A stretch of DNA of 64,000 bases from Primorskyibacter sedentarius. Lineage in GTDB: Bacteria; Pseudomonadota; Alphaproteobacteria; Rhodobacterales; Rhodobacteraceae. Below are positions 8,200 through 17,278 of this stretch, piece by piece. Below the pieces are notes generated by a model. That model was not told the origin of the DNA and made no database searches. It saw nothing but the letters and a program-made list of their open reading frames with translations. Location of the stretch: positions 1 through 64,000 of the forward strand of contig NZ_SLZU01000009.1 of the NCBI RefSeq assembly GCF_004342065.1, given 5' to 3'. The position numbers and the translations under genes are program-made. Each line of letters starts with the position of its first letter. Position 1 is the first letter of the stretch.

Positions 8200-9270
8200 A
8201 TGAAACTCGCTGAATTCGATTTTGACCTTCCCGACGACCTGATCGCAACGCGCCCCGCACAGCCGCGCTCTTCAGCGAGGTTGCTGGTGGCAGAGGGCGA
8301 CGCGATCCACGATGCCGTTGTGACGGATATCGTGAACTGGTTGCGCCCCGGTGACCGGCTGGTGCTGAACGACACGCGGGTGATCCCGGCACGCCTGTCC
8401 GGGCTGCGCAGCCGCGATGGCGCCGAGGGTGCAACACAGGCCCGGATCGAGGTCACGCTGCTGGAGCCCACATCGGACGGATCCTGGATGGCCTTGCTGA
8501 AACCCCTGAAAAAGGTGCGCGACGGCGAGGTGATCACGTTTTCACCAAAGCTTGAGGCCACGGTAGTGTCGCGTGATGAAGGGCAGGCCAAGCTGCGTTT
8601 CAGCCTGTCGGGCACGGATTTCGACGCGGCGCTGGCAGAGGCGGGCGCCATGCCGCTGCCGCCTTATATCGCGGCAAAACGTCCGGCGGATGACCGCGAC
8701 AAGACGGATTACCAGACCGTGTGGGCCCGCCGTCCGGGTGCGGTTGCGGCCCCCACGGCATCGCTTCATTTCGACGATGCGTTGCTGGGCGCGCTGAAGG
8801 ACAGGGGCATTGCGTTTACCCATGTCACGCTGCATGTCGGCGCCGGAACCTTCCTGCCGGTCAAGGTGGAGGATGTGACCACCCACCGGATGCATGCCGA
8901 ATGGGGCGAAGTCACCCAGACCGCCGCGGTCGAGATCGCCGCCACCCGTGCCGATGGGGGACGTATCATTCCCGTCGGCACAACGGCGCTGCGACTGATC
9001 GAGAGTGCCGCCGCGGATGGAGAGATCCGCGCCTGGTCCGGCGATACCGATATCTTCATCTATCCGGGCTATGAATTTCGCATCACCGACGCGTTGATGA
9101 CCAATTTCCATCTGCCGAAATCCACACTGTTGATGCTTGTCTCGGCCCTGATGGGGCAGGACCGCATTCGGCGGATCTACGCCCATGCGGTGGATGCGCA
9201 GTATCGTTTCTTCTCCTATGGGGATGCGTCATTGCTATTGCCCGGTTGCAAAAGCGACAGCAAAGCCTGA
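8200..9270 (+). CDS. queA: S-adenosylmethionine:tRNA ribosyltransferase-isomerase
   Basis: QueA transfers and isomerises the ribosyl part of SAM onto 7-aminomethyl-7-deazaguanine in tRNA to give epoxyqueuosine, the second-last step of queuosine formation. The 356-residue protein begins [16 protein letters not shown], the common QueA opening, and contains [52 protein letters not shown] and [17 protein letters not shown], which are strongly conserved. Length is normal. A weak hairpin (9283-9302) follows the stop. Confidence 0.97.
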   Translation: MKLAEFDFDLPDDLIATRPAQPRSSARLLVAEGDAIHDAVVTDIVNWLRPGDRLVLNDTRVIPARLSGLRSRDGAEGATQARIEVTLLEPTSDGSWMALLKPLKKVRDGEVITFSPKLEATVVSRDEGQAKLRFSLSGTDFDAALAEAGAMPLPPYIAAKRPADDRDKTDYQTVWARRPGAVAAPTASLHFDDALLGALKDRGIAFTHVTLHVGAGTFLPVKVEDVTTHRMHAEWGEVTQTAAVEIAATRADGGRIIPVGTTALRLIESAAADGEIRAWSGDTDIFIYPGYEFRITDALMTNFHLPKSTLLMLVSALMGQDRIRRIYAHAVDAQYRFFSYGDASLLLPGCKSDSKA

Positions 9271-9282
9271 TGTGCGTCGCTG

Positions 9283-9302
9283 AGGGGATATGCGATTCCC
9301 CT
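9283..9302 (+). terminator. possible terminator hairpin after queA
   Basis: Six-bp stem agggga / tcccct with an 8-nt loop, followed by a short T-containing run. It lies between queA and the MFS gene. The stem is short, so it is weak evidence. Confidence 0.35.
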
Positions 9303-9369
9303 TTCGCCCGTTAGGCTGAACCAAAGGCCCTGGCGCCGTCCCTGAATCCCTCGTACCGCCGGAGGCACC

Positions 9370-10632
9370 ATGCTGCACGTCTTCAAGAATTCCTGGGCCC
9401 TTCTGCTTGGCATGATGCTGCTGATGCTGGGCAATGGCCTGCAAGGTTCACTGCTCAGTGTGCGGGGCGGGGAGGCTGGGTTCTCGGCCTTCGAGATGTC
9501 GATGGTGATGTCGGCCTATTTCCTTGGCTTCCTGTTCTCATCACGCATGACGCCAGAGCTGATCCGCCGCGTGGGGCATGTACGGGTCTTTGCCGCGCTC
9601 GGGTCGTTCATCTCTGCCGTGCTGATCATGTACCCGACATTTGAACATCCGCTGGTCTGGACGCTTGGCCGGGTCGTCATCGGGTTCTGCTATTGCGGCG
9701 TGTATGTGACGGCCGAGAGCTGGCTTAACAACGCTGCAACCAACGAGACGCGCGGCCAGTCCCTGTCGCTTTACATGATCGTGCAGATGGTCGGGATCAT
9801 CGCGTCGCAGGCGCTGCTTCTGGTGCCGGATTCCTCGGGCTACCTGCTTTATGTTATCCCGTCGGTGCTGGTGTCGATCGCCTTTGCGCCGATCCTTCTG
9901 TCGATCACGCCCACCCCCGCCTTCGAGACCACCAAGCCGATGTCCCTGAGCGATCTTTACCGCGTCTCGCCGCTTGGATGTGTTGGCATGTTCCTGCTGG
10001 GCGGCGTGTTCTCGGCGCAGTTCGGGATGGCGGCGGTCTACGGCACCCAGGCCGGGATGACGCTGCAACAGATATCGATGTTCGTGGCGTCCTTTTATGT
10101 CGGCGCTCTGCTTCTGCAATATCCGCTGGGCTATATGTCTGACCGCATGGACAGGCGTCAGCTGATCACCGGCTGCGCGGCCATTGGTGGCGGGGCCGCT
10201 GCGGTCGCCGTCATGCTGAATGGCAATTTCACGATGCTGCTTGTTGCGGCCTTCCTGATCGGCGGCATGTCCAACCCGCTCTACTCGCTGCTCATCGCCT
10301 ATACCAACGACTTTCTCGGGGTCGAGGACATGGCCGCATCTTCGGGCGGGCTGCTGTTCATCAACGGGCTGGGGGCCATTGCAGGCCCGCTAATCACCGG
10401 TTGGCTGATCGAGGTCGTGGGGCCGGGGGGCTACTTCGTCTTTATCGGCGCGCTCATGCTGTCGCTTGCGGTCTACGCGCTTTACCGGATGACCCAGCGG
10501 GCCGCACCCTCGGTCGAAGATACCGCCGCCTATTCGCCCCTGGCGGCAGGCTCCAGCCCCGTTGCTGTCGAGGTCGCGCAAGAGCTGGCAATCGAAAGCT
10601 CGCAAGAGGATTCGCAGGATGCAGCCGCCTGA
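9370..10632 (+). CDS. MFS transporter, YcaD-like
   Basis: A 420-residue inner-membrane protein with about 12 hydrophobic segments (for example LLLGMMLLMLGNGLQGSLL near the N-terminus). The TM3-TM4 region GRVVIGFCYCGVYVTAESWLN and the later LLQYPLGYMSDRMDRRQLI are typical of the YcaD-type MFS group, whose substrates are mostly unknown. The last 50 or so residues form an acidic, Ala/Ser-rich cytoplasmic tail. A gggattc-free leader with ccggaggcacc ahead of the ATG gives a good ribosome binding site. It seems to be a single gene: the next gene starts 98 bp later with its own leader. Confidence 0.85.
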   Translation: MLHVFKNSWALLLGMMLLMLGNGLQGSLLSVRGGEAGFSAFEMSMVMSAYFLGFLFSSRMTPELIRRVGHVRVFAALGSFISAVLIMYPTFEHPLVWTLGRVVIGFCYCGVYVTAESWLNNAATNETRGQSLSLYMIVQMVGIIASQALLLVPDSSGYLLYVIPSVLVSIAFAPILLSITPTPAFETTKPMSLSDLYRVSPLGCVGMFLLGGVFSAQFGMAAVYGTQAGMTLQQISMFVASFYVGALLLQYPLGYMSDRMDRRQLITGCAAIGGGAAAVAVMLNGNFTMLLVAAFLIGGMSNPLYSLLIAYTNDFLGVEDMAASSGGLLFINGLGAIAGPLITGWLIEVVGPGGYFVFIGALMLSLAVYALYRMTQRAAPSVEDTAAYSPLAAGSSPVAVEVAQELAIESSQEDSQDAAA

Positions 10633-10730
10633 TGTGACGCTTTGTCGTAAATTGTTACTGTCTAGGACGGCAAAGGCAGTGTTAGGATTCTCGCATCTGC
10701 GGGGGGGCAAACCGCAAGGAGTGTGAGCCG

Positions 10731-11309
10731 ATGGTGGCGCCTGAAGATGTACTCAAGTTCTGGCTCGACGAAATCGGGCCAAAGGGTTGGTATCAGGGTA
10801 GCGAGGAACTGGACGCGCAGATACGCGAAAAGTTTCTTGATAGCTGGCAAGGAGCGATGGAGGGCCGCTACGCATTGTGGCTGACTTATCCATCAGGAGC
10901 GCTGGCCTATATCGTTCTTCTCGACCAGTTCCCCCGCAATATGTTCCGCGGAACAGGGCAGGCCTTTGCGTCCGACAAAGTGGCGCTTGCTGCGGCCAAA
11001 CAGGCCATCAGCAAAGGCTGGGACATGAAGATTGACGAACCGGCCCGGCAGTTTTTCTACCTTCCGATGATGCATTCCGAAAACCTGTGTGATCAGGACC
11101 GCTGCGTGCGGCTGATCAGCGACCGTATGGGGCAAAGCGGGGACAGCAACCTGACCCATGCGCAGGCGCATCGCGAGATCATCCGTCAGTTCGGCCGCTT
11201 CCCATACCGCAACGACGCGCTGGACCGGAAAACCACCGATGCTGAGGCAGAGTTCATGTCCTCTGGCGGGTATGCGAAAGTTCTCAACCAGATCAGCGTC
11301 CCGGCCTGA
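10731..11309 (+). CDS. DUF924 family protein
   Basis: This 192-residue protein has the DUF924 signatures VLKFWLDEI near the start, ALAYIVLLDQFPRNMFRGTG in the middle, FFYLPMMHSENL, and HREIIRQFGRFPYRND toward the end. It is a soluble helical protein with a TPR-like fold; the biochemical role is not known. The start at ATG 10731 follows aaggagtgtgagccg. It lies between an MFS gene and lpd without clear operon linkage. Confidence 0.9.
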   Translation: MVAPEDVLKFWLDEIGPKGWYQGSEELDAQIREKFLDSWQGAMEGRYALWLTYPSGALAYIVLLDQFPRNMFRGTGQAFASDKVALAAAKQAISKGWDMKIDEPARQFFYLPMMHSENLCDQDRCVRLISDRMGQSGDSNLTHAQAHREIIRQFGRFPYRNDALDRKTTDAEAEFMSSGGYAKVLNQISVPA

Positions 11310-11411
11310 ACGCTCTTTGGCGCTGGGCATCTGGCGGGCCTTGTGCCCGTTGATGCCCCACCCGAGTTCGGCTAGCGTGCCTTGGCATGGCAGAACGTAG
11401 CGGAGGGGCAC

Positions 11412-12806
11412 ATGGCGTCGCAGAAATTCGACATGATCGTGATTGGCGCAGGCCCGGGCGGCTATGTTGCGGCCATTCGCGGCGCGCAGTTGGGGCTGAA
11501 TGTCGCGATTGTGGAACGTGAACATATGGGCGGGATCTGCCTTAACTGGGGGTGCATTCCAACCAAGGCTTTGCTGCGGTCCTCTGAAGTCTTTCACATG
11601 ATGCAGCGCGCGGGCGATTACGGGCTGAAGGCCGAAAGCATCAGCTATGATCTTGACGCCGTCGTCAAACGGTCGCGCGGTGTGGCCAAGCAGCTGAATT
11701 CCGGCGTGGCGCACCTGATGAAGAAGAACAAGGTCACCGTCTTCATGGGCGAGGCAACGCTGCCCGCCAAGGGCCGCGTCAGCGTGAAATCGGCAAAAGG
11801 CACCGAGGATCTGGAGGCTGCAAACATCGTGCTGGCCACAGGCGCGCGCGCCCGCGAATTGCCGGGGCTTGAGGCGGATGGAAAGCGCGTCTGGACTTAC
11901 AAGCACGCCCTGCAACCACCTCATATGCCAAAGAAATTACTCGTCATCGGCTCTGGTGCGATCGGTATCGAATTTGCCAGTTTCTACAACACGCTTGGCG
12001 CCGATACGACCGTGGTCGAGGTGATGGACCGCATCCTGCCTGTCGAGGATGCCGAGATTTCCGTCTTCGCGAAAAAGGCTTTCGTGAAGCAGGGGATGAC
12101 CATCCGGGAAAAGACAATGGTCAAGAAGCTGGACCGCAGCAAGGATAAGGTCACGGCACATATCGAACAGGCCGGAAAGGTCGAGGCGCAGGAGTTCGAC
12201 ACGGTGATCTCGGCCGTGGGGATCGTTGGCAATACCGAAGGGCTGGGGTTGGAGGCGCTTGGCGCGAAGGTCGAAAAGACCCATGTCGTGACGGATAGTC
12301 ATTGTCGGACGGGCGCGCCGGGTCTTTATGCGATCGGCGATCTTGCGGGCGCGCCCTGGCTTGCGCACAAGGCCAGCCACGAAGGCGTTATGGTGGCGGA
12401 GCTGATCGCAGGCGGCAAACCACATGCGGTGACGCCTGATGCCATCGCCGGTTGCACCTATTGCCAGCCCCAGATTGCCAGCGTCGGGCTGACAGAGGCC
12501 AGGGCCAAGGAGCAGGGGCACGACATCAAGGTCGGTCGTTTCCCGTTCATCGGCAATGGCAAGGCCATCGCACTTGGCGAGCCGGAAGGAATGATCAAGA
12601 CGATCTTCGACGCCAAGACCGGCGCGTTGCTGGGCGCGCATATGGTGGGGGCCGAGGTCACAGAGCTTATTCAGGGCTACGTGGTGGCCCGCCAACTGGA
12701 AACGACCGAGGAAGACCTGATGCAAACAGTCTTCCCGCATCCTACGCTGTCAGAAATGATGCATGAAAGCGTGCTGGATGCCTACGGGCGCGCGATCCAT
12801 TTCTAA
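11412..12806 (+). CDS. lpd: dihydrolipoyl dehydrogenase
   Basis: The E3 flavoprotein that re-oxidises dihydrolipoamide with NAD+ for 2-oxoacid dehydrogenases or the glycine cleavage system. The 464-residue form starts at ATG 11412, preceded by cggaggggcac; an in-frame ATG 30 bp upstream lacks a ribosome binding site. Visible are the FAD-binding GAGPGGYVAAIRGAQLG, the redox disulfide GGICLNWGCIPTK, the NAD-binding VIGSGAIGIEFASFY and the C-terminal active-site HPTLSEMMHESVLDAYG. No E1 or E2 gene lies next to it, so the partner complex is not told by context. Confidence 0.96.
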   Translation: MASQKFDMIVIGAGPGGYVAAIRGAQLGLNVAIVEREHMGGICLNWGCIPTKALLRSSEVFHMMQRAGDYGLKAESISYDLDAVVKRSRGVAKQLNSGVAHLMKKNKVTVFMGEATLPAKGRVSVKSAKGTEDLEAANIVLATGARARELPGLEADGKRVWTYKHALQPPHMPKKLLVIGSGAIGIEFASFYNTLGADTTVVEVMDRILPVEDAEISVFAKKAFVKQGMTIREKTMVKKLDRSKDKVTAHIEQAGKVEAQEFDTVISAVGIVGNTEGLGLEALGAKVEKTHVVTDSHCRTGAPGLYAIGDLAGAPWLAHKASHEGVMVAELIAGGKPHAVTPDAIAGCTYCQPQIASVGLTEARAKEQGHDIKVGRFPFIGNGKAIALGEPEGMIKTIFDAKTGALLGAHMVGAEVTELIQGYVVARQLETTEEDLMQTVFPHPTLSEMMHESVLDAYGRAIHF

Positions 12807-12857
12807 AGGGTCTAAGCAAGACCCCGCTTGCCAAGAAGACCGTCACTTAGCGGCGTG

Positions 12858-12895
12858 GTGAGACGTGAGGGGATGTAGTGAGACGTGAGGGGATG
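12858..12895 (+). repeat. tandem direct repeat, two copies of about 20 bp
   Basis: gtgagacgtgaggggatg occurs at 12858-12875 and again at 12878-12895, with period 20. The second copy is followed by ccccctcacg, which can pair with cgtgagggg of either copy to form alternative hairpins. It lies in the 185-bp gap between the convergent genes lpd and the hydrolase. Confidence 0.8.
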
Positions 12896-12991
12896 GCCCC
12901 CTCACGTTGTCATTACTCCTTCAGGCGTCACCGAAGAATGGCCCGAAGCCGTGCCGGAGCTGTGTCTGCAGCAATCCGCAGGCGTGCAGCG

Positions 12992-13645
12992 TCAGCGCGT
13001 ATTTTCGGTCAGGCGCCGCTTCACGTAATCCGACACGTTGGTGATCATCGTGTCCATATGCGGTTCTTCGAAGAAATGCCCGGCACCCTCGATTTCGGTA
13101 TGGGTGACGGTGATGCCCTTCTGTTCGTGCAGTTTGCTGACGAGGCTGCGCGTATCGGCAGGCGGGGCCACGCGGTCATTCGTGCCGTTGATCACCAGAC
13201 CCGATGACGGGCAGGGCGCGAGGAACGAAAAGTCGTACATATTCGCGGGCGGGCTGACCGAGATGAAGCCGGTGATTTCCGGGCGCCGCATCAAGAGCTG
13301 CATCCCGATCCACGCCCCAAAGCTGAACCCTGCAACCCAGCAATGCTTGGAGTTGTTGTTCATGGACTGCAGGTAGTCCAGAGCGGAGGCGGCATCTGAC
13401 AGCTCGCCAATGCCCTGATCGTATTCGCCCTGCGACCGGCCAACCCCACGGAAGTTGAACCGCAGCACGGTGAAGCCCATGTTGTAAAAGGCATAATGCA
13501 GGTTGTAGACGACCTTGTTGTTCATCGTCCCGCCGAACTGCGGATGCGGGTGAAGAACGATGGCAATCGGCGCGTCGCGTTCCTTTTGCGGATGGTAGCG
13601 GCCTTCGAGGCGGCCTTCAGGTCCGGGAAAAATCACCTCGGGCAT
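12992..13645 (-). CDS. alpha/beta hydrolase (COG2945-like)
   Basis: A 217-residue serine hydrolase of the short alpha/beta type. After an opening MPEVIFPGPEGRLEGRY come the strand and loop AIVLHPHPQFGGTMNNKVV, LRFNFRGVGRSQGEYDQG, the nucleophile elbow GFSFGA, the acid region INGTNDRVAPP and the final histidine in GAGHFFEE, so the triad is complete. The start at 13645 is preferred over an upstream in-frame ATG at 13747 because homologues begin near MPEVIF and ccaggag lies ahead of it; the longer form would also run over the iscR promoter. The substrate is not known. It is divergent from iscR. Confidence 0.88.
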   Translation of the reverse strand: MPEVIFPGPEGRLEGRYHPQKERDAPIAIVLHPHPQFGGTMNNKVVYNLHYAFYNMGFTVLRFNFRGVGRSQGEYDQGIGELSDAASALDYLQSMNNNSKHCWVAGFSFGAWIGMQLLMRRPEITGFISVSPPANMYDFSFLAPCPSSGLVINGTNDRVAPPADTRSLVSKLHEQKGITVTHTEIEGAGHFFEEPHMDTMITNVSDYVKRRLTENTR

Positions 13646-13682
13646 GGTCGGGTCTGACTCCTGGTGGGGTGCGGCTATATTC

Positions 13683-13719
13683 TTGACGAATTCACTCAAG
13701 CACCTTAGAATGGTTCTAA
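13683..13719 (+). promoter_or_regulatory. iscR-suf promoter with ICE-like (Irr) box over the -10
   Basis: A sigma70-like promoter TTGACG (13683-13688), 17-nt spacer, TAGAAT (13706-13711) is overlapped by a perfect inverted repeat TTAGAA-TGG-TTCTAA at 13705-13719. That palindrome matches the form of the iron control element bound by Irr in alphaproteobacteria (TTAGAA-N3-TTCTAA type). Binding there would cover the -10 and repress the operon. The site is 86 bp before the iscR start. The match is read directly; regulator identity is inferred. Confidence 0.65.
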
Positions 13720-13804
13720 TCCGGCTGGAAGTCCGGTCAAGCTGCATGGCAGATAAGCCCTGCGGCGGCAGACGTCAATCGTTTCGCGAGGGGAGTAGGG
13801 CGCA

Positions 13805-14266
13805 GTGAAGCTTAGCACGAAGGGCCGTTACGCCATGGTGGCATTGGTCGACATCGCGTTGCAGCGCGATGGAGACCTGGTGACATTGGGCGATATCTCG
13901 AAGCGTCAGGATGTGTCGCTGCCATATCTGGAACAATTGTTTGTCAAATTGCGCCGCGCGGGGCTGGTCGCATCGGTCCGTGGTCCGGGCGGCGGATATC
14001 GGCTGGCCGTGCCCGCCAGTGAAATCCGCGTGGTCGATGTGCTGGCCGCCGTGGACGAGACCGTGGACGCAATGCACAAGGGGGCGGGCGCCTCTGGCGG
14101 GCTGTCTGGCAGCCGCGCGCAATCTTTGACCAACCGTCTGTGGGAAGGGCTGAGCGCGCATGTTTATGTCTTTCTGCACCAGACACGCCTGTCGGATATC
14201 GTTGGCAACGGGCTGGCGCCTTGCCCGGCGGTCCCAAACCTGTTCGCGGTCGTGGACGAAGAATGA
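13805..14266 (+). CDS. iscR: Rrf2-family regulator IscR, cysteine-poor Rhodobacterales type
   Basis: A 153-residue winged-helix regulator leading the iron-sulfur operon. MKLSTKGRYAMVALVDIA and SLPYLEQLFVKLRRAGLV followed by RGPGGGYRLA are the typical Rrf2 DNA-binding domain. Classical IscR binds a [2Fe-2S] cluster with three cysteines near residues 92-104; here that stretch (about residues 88-110, HKGAGASGGLSGSRAQSLTN) has none, and the only cysteine is Cys140. This fits the unusual IscR described for Rhodobacter sphaeroides, which still binds a cluster. It probably represses the operon when clusters are sufficient. The next gene starts 112 bp later. Confidence 0.9.
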   Translation: MKLSTKGRYAMVALVDIALQRDGDLVTLGDISKRQDVSLPYLEQLFVKLRRAGLVASVRGPGGGYRLAVPASEIRVVDVLAAVDETVDAMHKGAGASGGLSGSRAQSLTNRLWEGLSAHVYVFLHQTRLSDIVGNGLAPCPAVPNLFAVVDEE

Positions 14267-14378
14267 TGTTGGGTGACCTCAACGCGGTTTCGCGAGTCCG
14301 GAGGGTGGGGCGGGCACCGTCTGCCGCCAAGGGTGGAATTCGCCTCCGGAATATTTCTGCCAAGAAGATGGGCCGCAC

Positions 14379-15425
14379 ATGACGTCCCGTGTCTACCTTG
14401 ATTACAACGCCACCGCGCCTTTGCGGCCAGAGGCGCGGGGCGCAATGATCGCCGCGATGGATGTCGTCGGCAATCCGTCTTCTGTCCACGCAGAGGGGCG
14501 CGCGGCGAAAGCAATTGTCGAAGCGGCACGCGCGCAGGTCGCAACGGCGTTTGGGGCCGATGGGGCGGATGTCGTGTTTACCTCAAGCGCGACAGAGGCC
14601 GCCGCGCTGGCCTGTGCCGGGCGGGGTCTGAGCGGCGCAGCGATAGAGCATGATGCCGTGGCCGCCTGGGTGTCGGCTGGGTTGGCCGTGGACAGGTTGG
14701 GCCAGGTTACGGTCGACGCGCCTGAAAACACTGCGCTTCAGCTTGCCAATTCGGAAACCGGGATCGTCCAGGACCTGCCAGAAGGGCTTGCGGTCAGTGA
14801 CATGACGCAAGCGTATGGAAAACTGCCTTTGGCGTTCAACTGGAGCGGTGCCGGCATGGCCCTCATCTCGGCTCACAAGCTGGGCGGGCCAAAGGGGGTT
14901 GGCGCGCTTGTGATGAAGCGGGGCACTGATCTTGCTGCACAAATTCGCGGTGGCGGGCAGGAAATGGGGCGTCGTTCCGGCACCGAGAATGTGATCGGGA
15001 TCGCAGGGTTCGGCGCGGCAGCAGAGGCGGCAGCGCGGGATCTGGACGCTGGCATATGGAACCGGGTTGAAAAACTTAGAAACATTCTAGAAGAATCTAT
15101 TGAGGCTGGCGCAAAAGAGACTATTTTGGTCGGGAAATCAGCGAGACGTTTGCCGAACACCTCTTGCCTTGCCACGCCGGGCTGGAAGGGGGAAACGCAG
15201 GTCATGCAGATGGATCTTGCGGGCTTTGCCATCTCGGCCGGGTCTGCCTGCTCCAGCGGCAAGGTGCGCGCCAGTCGCGTGCTGACCGCGATGGGATATG
15301 ACGAGGCCGTGGCGGCGAGCGCAATCCGCGTGTCGCTGGGGCCTACGACGACAGAGGATGAGGTGCTGCGTTTCGCGGAAGCGTGGCTGACGAAATACAA
15401 CAGACACCGGGCGCGGGCTGCCTGA
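14379..15425 (+). CDS. iscS: IscS/NifS-like cysteine desulfurase
   Basis: A 348-residue PLP enzyme (group I desulfurase) that takes sulfur from cysteine for cluster assembly. It opens [17 protein letters not shown], has SATEAAALA for phosphate binding, the PLP lysine K167 in [26 protein letters not shown], and the sulfur-accepting Cys291 in [15 protein letters not shown]. It is shorter than E. coli IscS (404 residues) and more diverged in the middle, as is common for this gene in Rhodobacterales isc-suf operons. An AT-richer patch near 15062-15135 includes a second ICE-like palindrome. sufB begins 29 bp after its stop. Confidence 0.88.
   Translation: MTSRVYLDYNATAPLRPEARGAMIAAMDVVGNPSSVHAEGRAAKAIVEAARAQVATAFGADGADVVFTSSATEAAALACAGRGLSGAAIEHDAVAAWVSAGLAVDRLGQVTVDAPENTALQLANSETGIVQDLPEGLAVSDMTQAYGKLPLAFNWSGAGMALISAHKLGGPKGVGALVMKRGTDLAAQIRGGGQEMGRRSGTENVIGIAGFGAAAEAAARDLDAGIWNRVEKLRNILEESIEAGAKETILVGKSARRLPNTSCLATPGWKGETQVMQMDLAGFAISAGSACSSGKVRASRVLTAMGYDEAVAASAIRVSLGPTTTEDEVLRFAEAWLTKYNRHRARAA
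15076..15091 (+). promoter_or_regulatory. second ICE-like palindrome inside the desulfurase gene
   Basis: TTAGAA-ACA-TTCTAG (15076-15090) has the same spacing as the box at iscR, with one mismatch in the right arm. It lies in a locally AT-rich patch about 365 bp upstream of sufB. It could control an internal sense or antisense promoter, or be chance. Confidence 0.35.
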
Positions 15426-15454
15426 GGCACCGGGTTCGAGCGAAGGAGACGAGC

Positions 15455-16978
15455 ATGTCGGCATTGGATACCACAACCGTCAAGGAAGGCGTCGACCGCG
15501 AAACCGTGGAAGCGGTGCGCGAAGTTGGTGGCAAGTACAAGTACGGCTGGGAAACCGAGATCGAAATGGATTACGCCCCCAAGGGGCTGACGCCTGACAT
15601 CGTTCGGTTGATCTCGGAAAAGAACGGCGAGCCGGAATGGATGACCGACTGGCGTCTGGCGGCCTATGAACGCTGGTTGCAGAAGGAAGAGCCCGACTGG
15701 GCGATGGTCGACTACCCCGAGATCGATTTCCAGGACCAGTATTACTACGCCCGTCCCAAAAGCATGGCCGAAAAGCCGAAATCGCTGGACGATGTCGACC
15801 CCAAGCTTCTGGAAACCTACAAGAAACTGGGTATTCCGCTGAAAGAGCAGATGATCCTTGCCGGTGTTGAGGGCGCAGAGGATGCGCCCGCCGAAGGCCG
15901 CAAGGTTGCCGTGGACGCGGTGTTCGATTCTGTCTCTGTTGGTACGACCTTCCAGAAAGAGCTGCAGAAAGCGGGGGTGATCTTCTGCTCGATCTCCGAG
16001 GCGATCCGCGAGCATCCTGAACTGGTGAAGAAATACCTCGGTTCCGTCGTGCCGGTGTCGGACAATTTCTATGCAACGCTGAACTCTGCCGTGTTCTCCG
16101 ACGGCTCGTTTGTCTATGTGCCGCCGGGCGTGCGCTGCCCGATGGAGCTGTCGACCTATTTCCGCATCAACGCGGAAAACACCGGACAGTTCGAACGGAC
16201 GCTGATCATTGCCGACAAGGGCAGCTATGTCAGCTATCTGGAGGGCTGCACCGCACCGATGCGCGACACCTCGCAGCTTCACGCCGCGGTGGTGGAGATC
16301 ATCATCGAGGAAGACGCCGAGGTGAAATATTCCACGGTGCAGAACTGGTATCCAGGCGATGAGAACGGCAAGGGCGGGATCTATAACTTCGTGACCAAGC
16401 GTGCCGACTGCCGGGGTGACCGGGCAAAGGTGATGTGGACGCAGGTGGAAACCGGCTCTGCCGTGACGTGGAAATACCCGTCCTGCATCCTGCGCGGCGA
16501 TGACAGCCAAGGCGAGTTCTATTCGATCGCCATCACCAACCACCACCAGCAGGCCGATACCGGCACCAAGATGGTGCATCTGGGCAAGCGCACCAAGTCG
16601 CGCATCGTGTCCAAGGGGATCTCGGCCGGCGTGGCGCAGAACACCTATCGTGGCCTCGTGTCGATGCATCCCAAGGCCAAGGAATCGCGCAACTACACGC
16701 AGTGCGACAGCCTGCTGATCGGTGACAAATGCGGCGCGCATACCGTGCCCTATATCGAGGTGCGCAACAATTCGAGCCGGGTAGAGCATGAGGCGACAAC
16801 GTCCAAGGTGGATGACGACCAGATGTTCTATTGCCGCCAGCGCGGCATGGACGAAGAAGAGGCCGTCGCCCTGATCGTCAACGGTTTCGCTAAGGAAGTG
16901 CTGCAAGCCCTGCCGATGGAATTCGCGATGGAAGCGCAGCAACTGGTGGCGATCTCGTTGGAAGGGTCGGTGGGCTAG
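15455..16978 (+). CDS. sufB: Fe-S cluster scaffold SufB
   Basis: A 507-residue protein, the scaffold subunit of the SufBC2D complex where new clusters form. It has the conserved stretches [15 protein letters not shown]-like opening ([16 protein letters not shown]), [76 protein letters not shown] and the C-terminal [21 protein letters not shown]. The start at ATG 15455 is chosen because gaaggagacgagc precedes it and family members begin there; 24 upstream codons are open but overlap the desulfurase gene. Confidence 0.97.
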   Translation: MSALDTTTVKEGVDRETVEAVREVGGKYKYGWETEIEMDYAPKGLTPDIVRLISEKNGEPEWMTDWRLAAYERWLQKEEPDWAMVDYPEIDFQDQYYYARPKSMAEKPKSLDDVDPKLLETYKKLGIPLKEQMILAGVEGAEDAPAEGRKVAVDAVFDSVSVGTTFQKELQKAGVIFCSISEAIREHPELVKKYLGSVVPVSDNFYATLNSAVFSDGSFVYVPPGVRCPMELSTYFRINAENTGQFERTLIIADKGSYVSYLEGCTAPMRDTSQLHAAVVEIIIEEDAEVKYSTVQNWYPGDENGKGGIYNFVTKRADCRGDRAKVMWTQVETGSAVTWKYPSCILRGDDSQGEFYSIAITNHHQQADTGTKMVHLGKRTKSRIVSKGISAGVAQNTYRGLVSMHPKAKESRNYTQCDSLLIGDKCGAHTVPYIEVRNNSSRVEHEATTSKVDDDQMFYCRQRGMDEEEAVALIVNGFAKEVLQALPMEFAMEAQQLVAISLEGSVG

Positions 16979-17009
16979 CCGCCGGGTCTGACAAATAGTG
17001 TGAACGGAC

Positions 17010-17186
17010 ATGACCACCGTGCTGACAACATCCCTGCTTACCGGCGTGTTCTGCGCCCTGTTCGCGGTAGTCATCGACTTGGTGACAGACGCGCTCAGCA
17101 TGTCGGTGGTTATCGGGTTGGCGTTCGTTTCGGGGTTTCTGGGCAGCCTTTTCGCACAGGTCGTATTGGGGAAGGGACGCAAATGA
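17010..17186 (+). CDS. small membrane protein in the suf operon (58 aa)
   Basis: A 58-residue ORF begins MTTVLTTSLLTGVFCALFAV and ends VVLGKGRK. Two hydrophobic helices (about residues 5-24 and 29-50) are separated by DLVTDALS, with a basic tail. It sits 31 bp after sufB on the same strand, and its stop overlaps the next short frame. Frame openness, hydrophobic pattern and operon position support a real gene; no function can be stated. Confidence 0.6.
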   Translation: MTTVLTTSLLTGVFCALFAVVIDLVTDALSMSVVIGLAFVSGFLGSLFAQVVLGKGRK

Positions 17187-17278
17187 AGCGGTTTCGGGGT
17201 GACATGGCAAATCTAGGGTCACGTACGTCGGCGCTGCGCGGCGACCGGACGGCCCGCGATTTGGAGAAGACGATATGA
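17183..17278 (+). CDS. possible 31-aa ORF between the small membrane gene and ybjQ-like gene
   Basis: The frame [20 protein letters not shown] continues to DLEKTI. It overlaps the stop of the upstream gene and the ATGA of the downstream one, so every base between them is covered. It may be only a translational coupler or not a gene. Arg-rich and without recognisable motif. Confidence 0.25.
   Translation: MKRFRGDMANLGSRTSALRGDRTARDLEKTI

Noticed and set aside
12858-12895. CRISPR array
   Set aside because: Only two units with a 2-bp gap, no spacers and no cas genes.
14873-17182. 769-codon minus-strand frame over iscS and sufB
   Set aside because: Antisense shadow; sufB is one of the best-supported genes here. 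Antisense transcription may exist but not as a protein gene.
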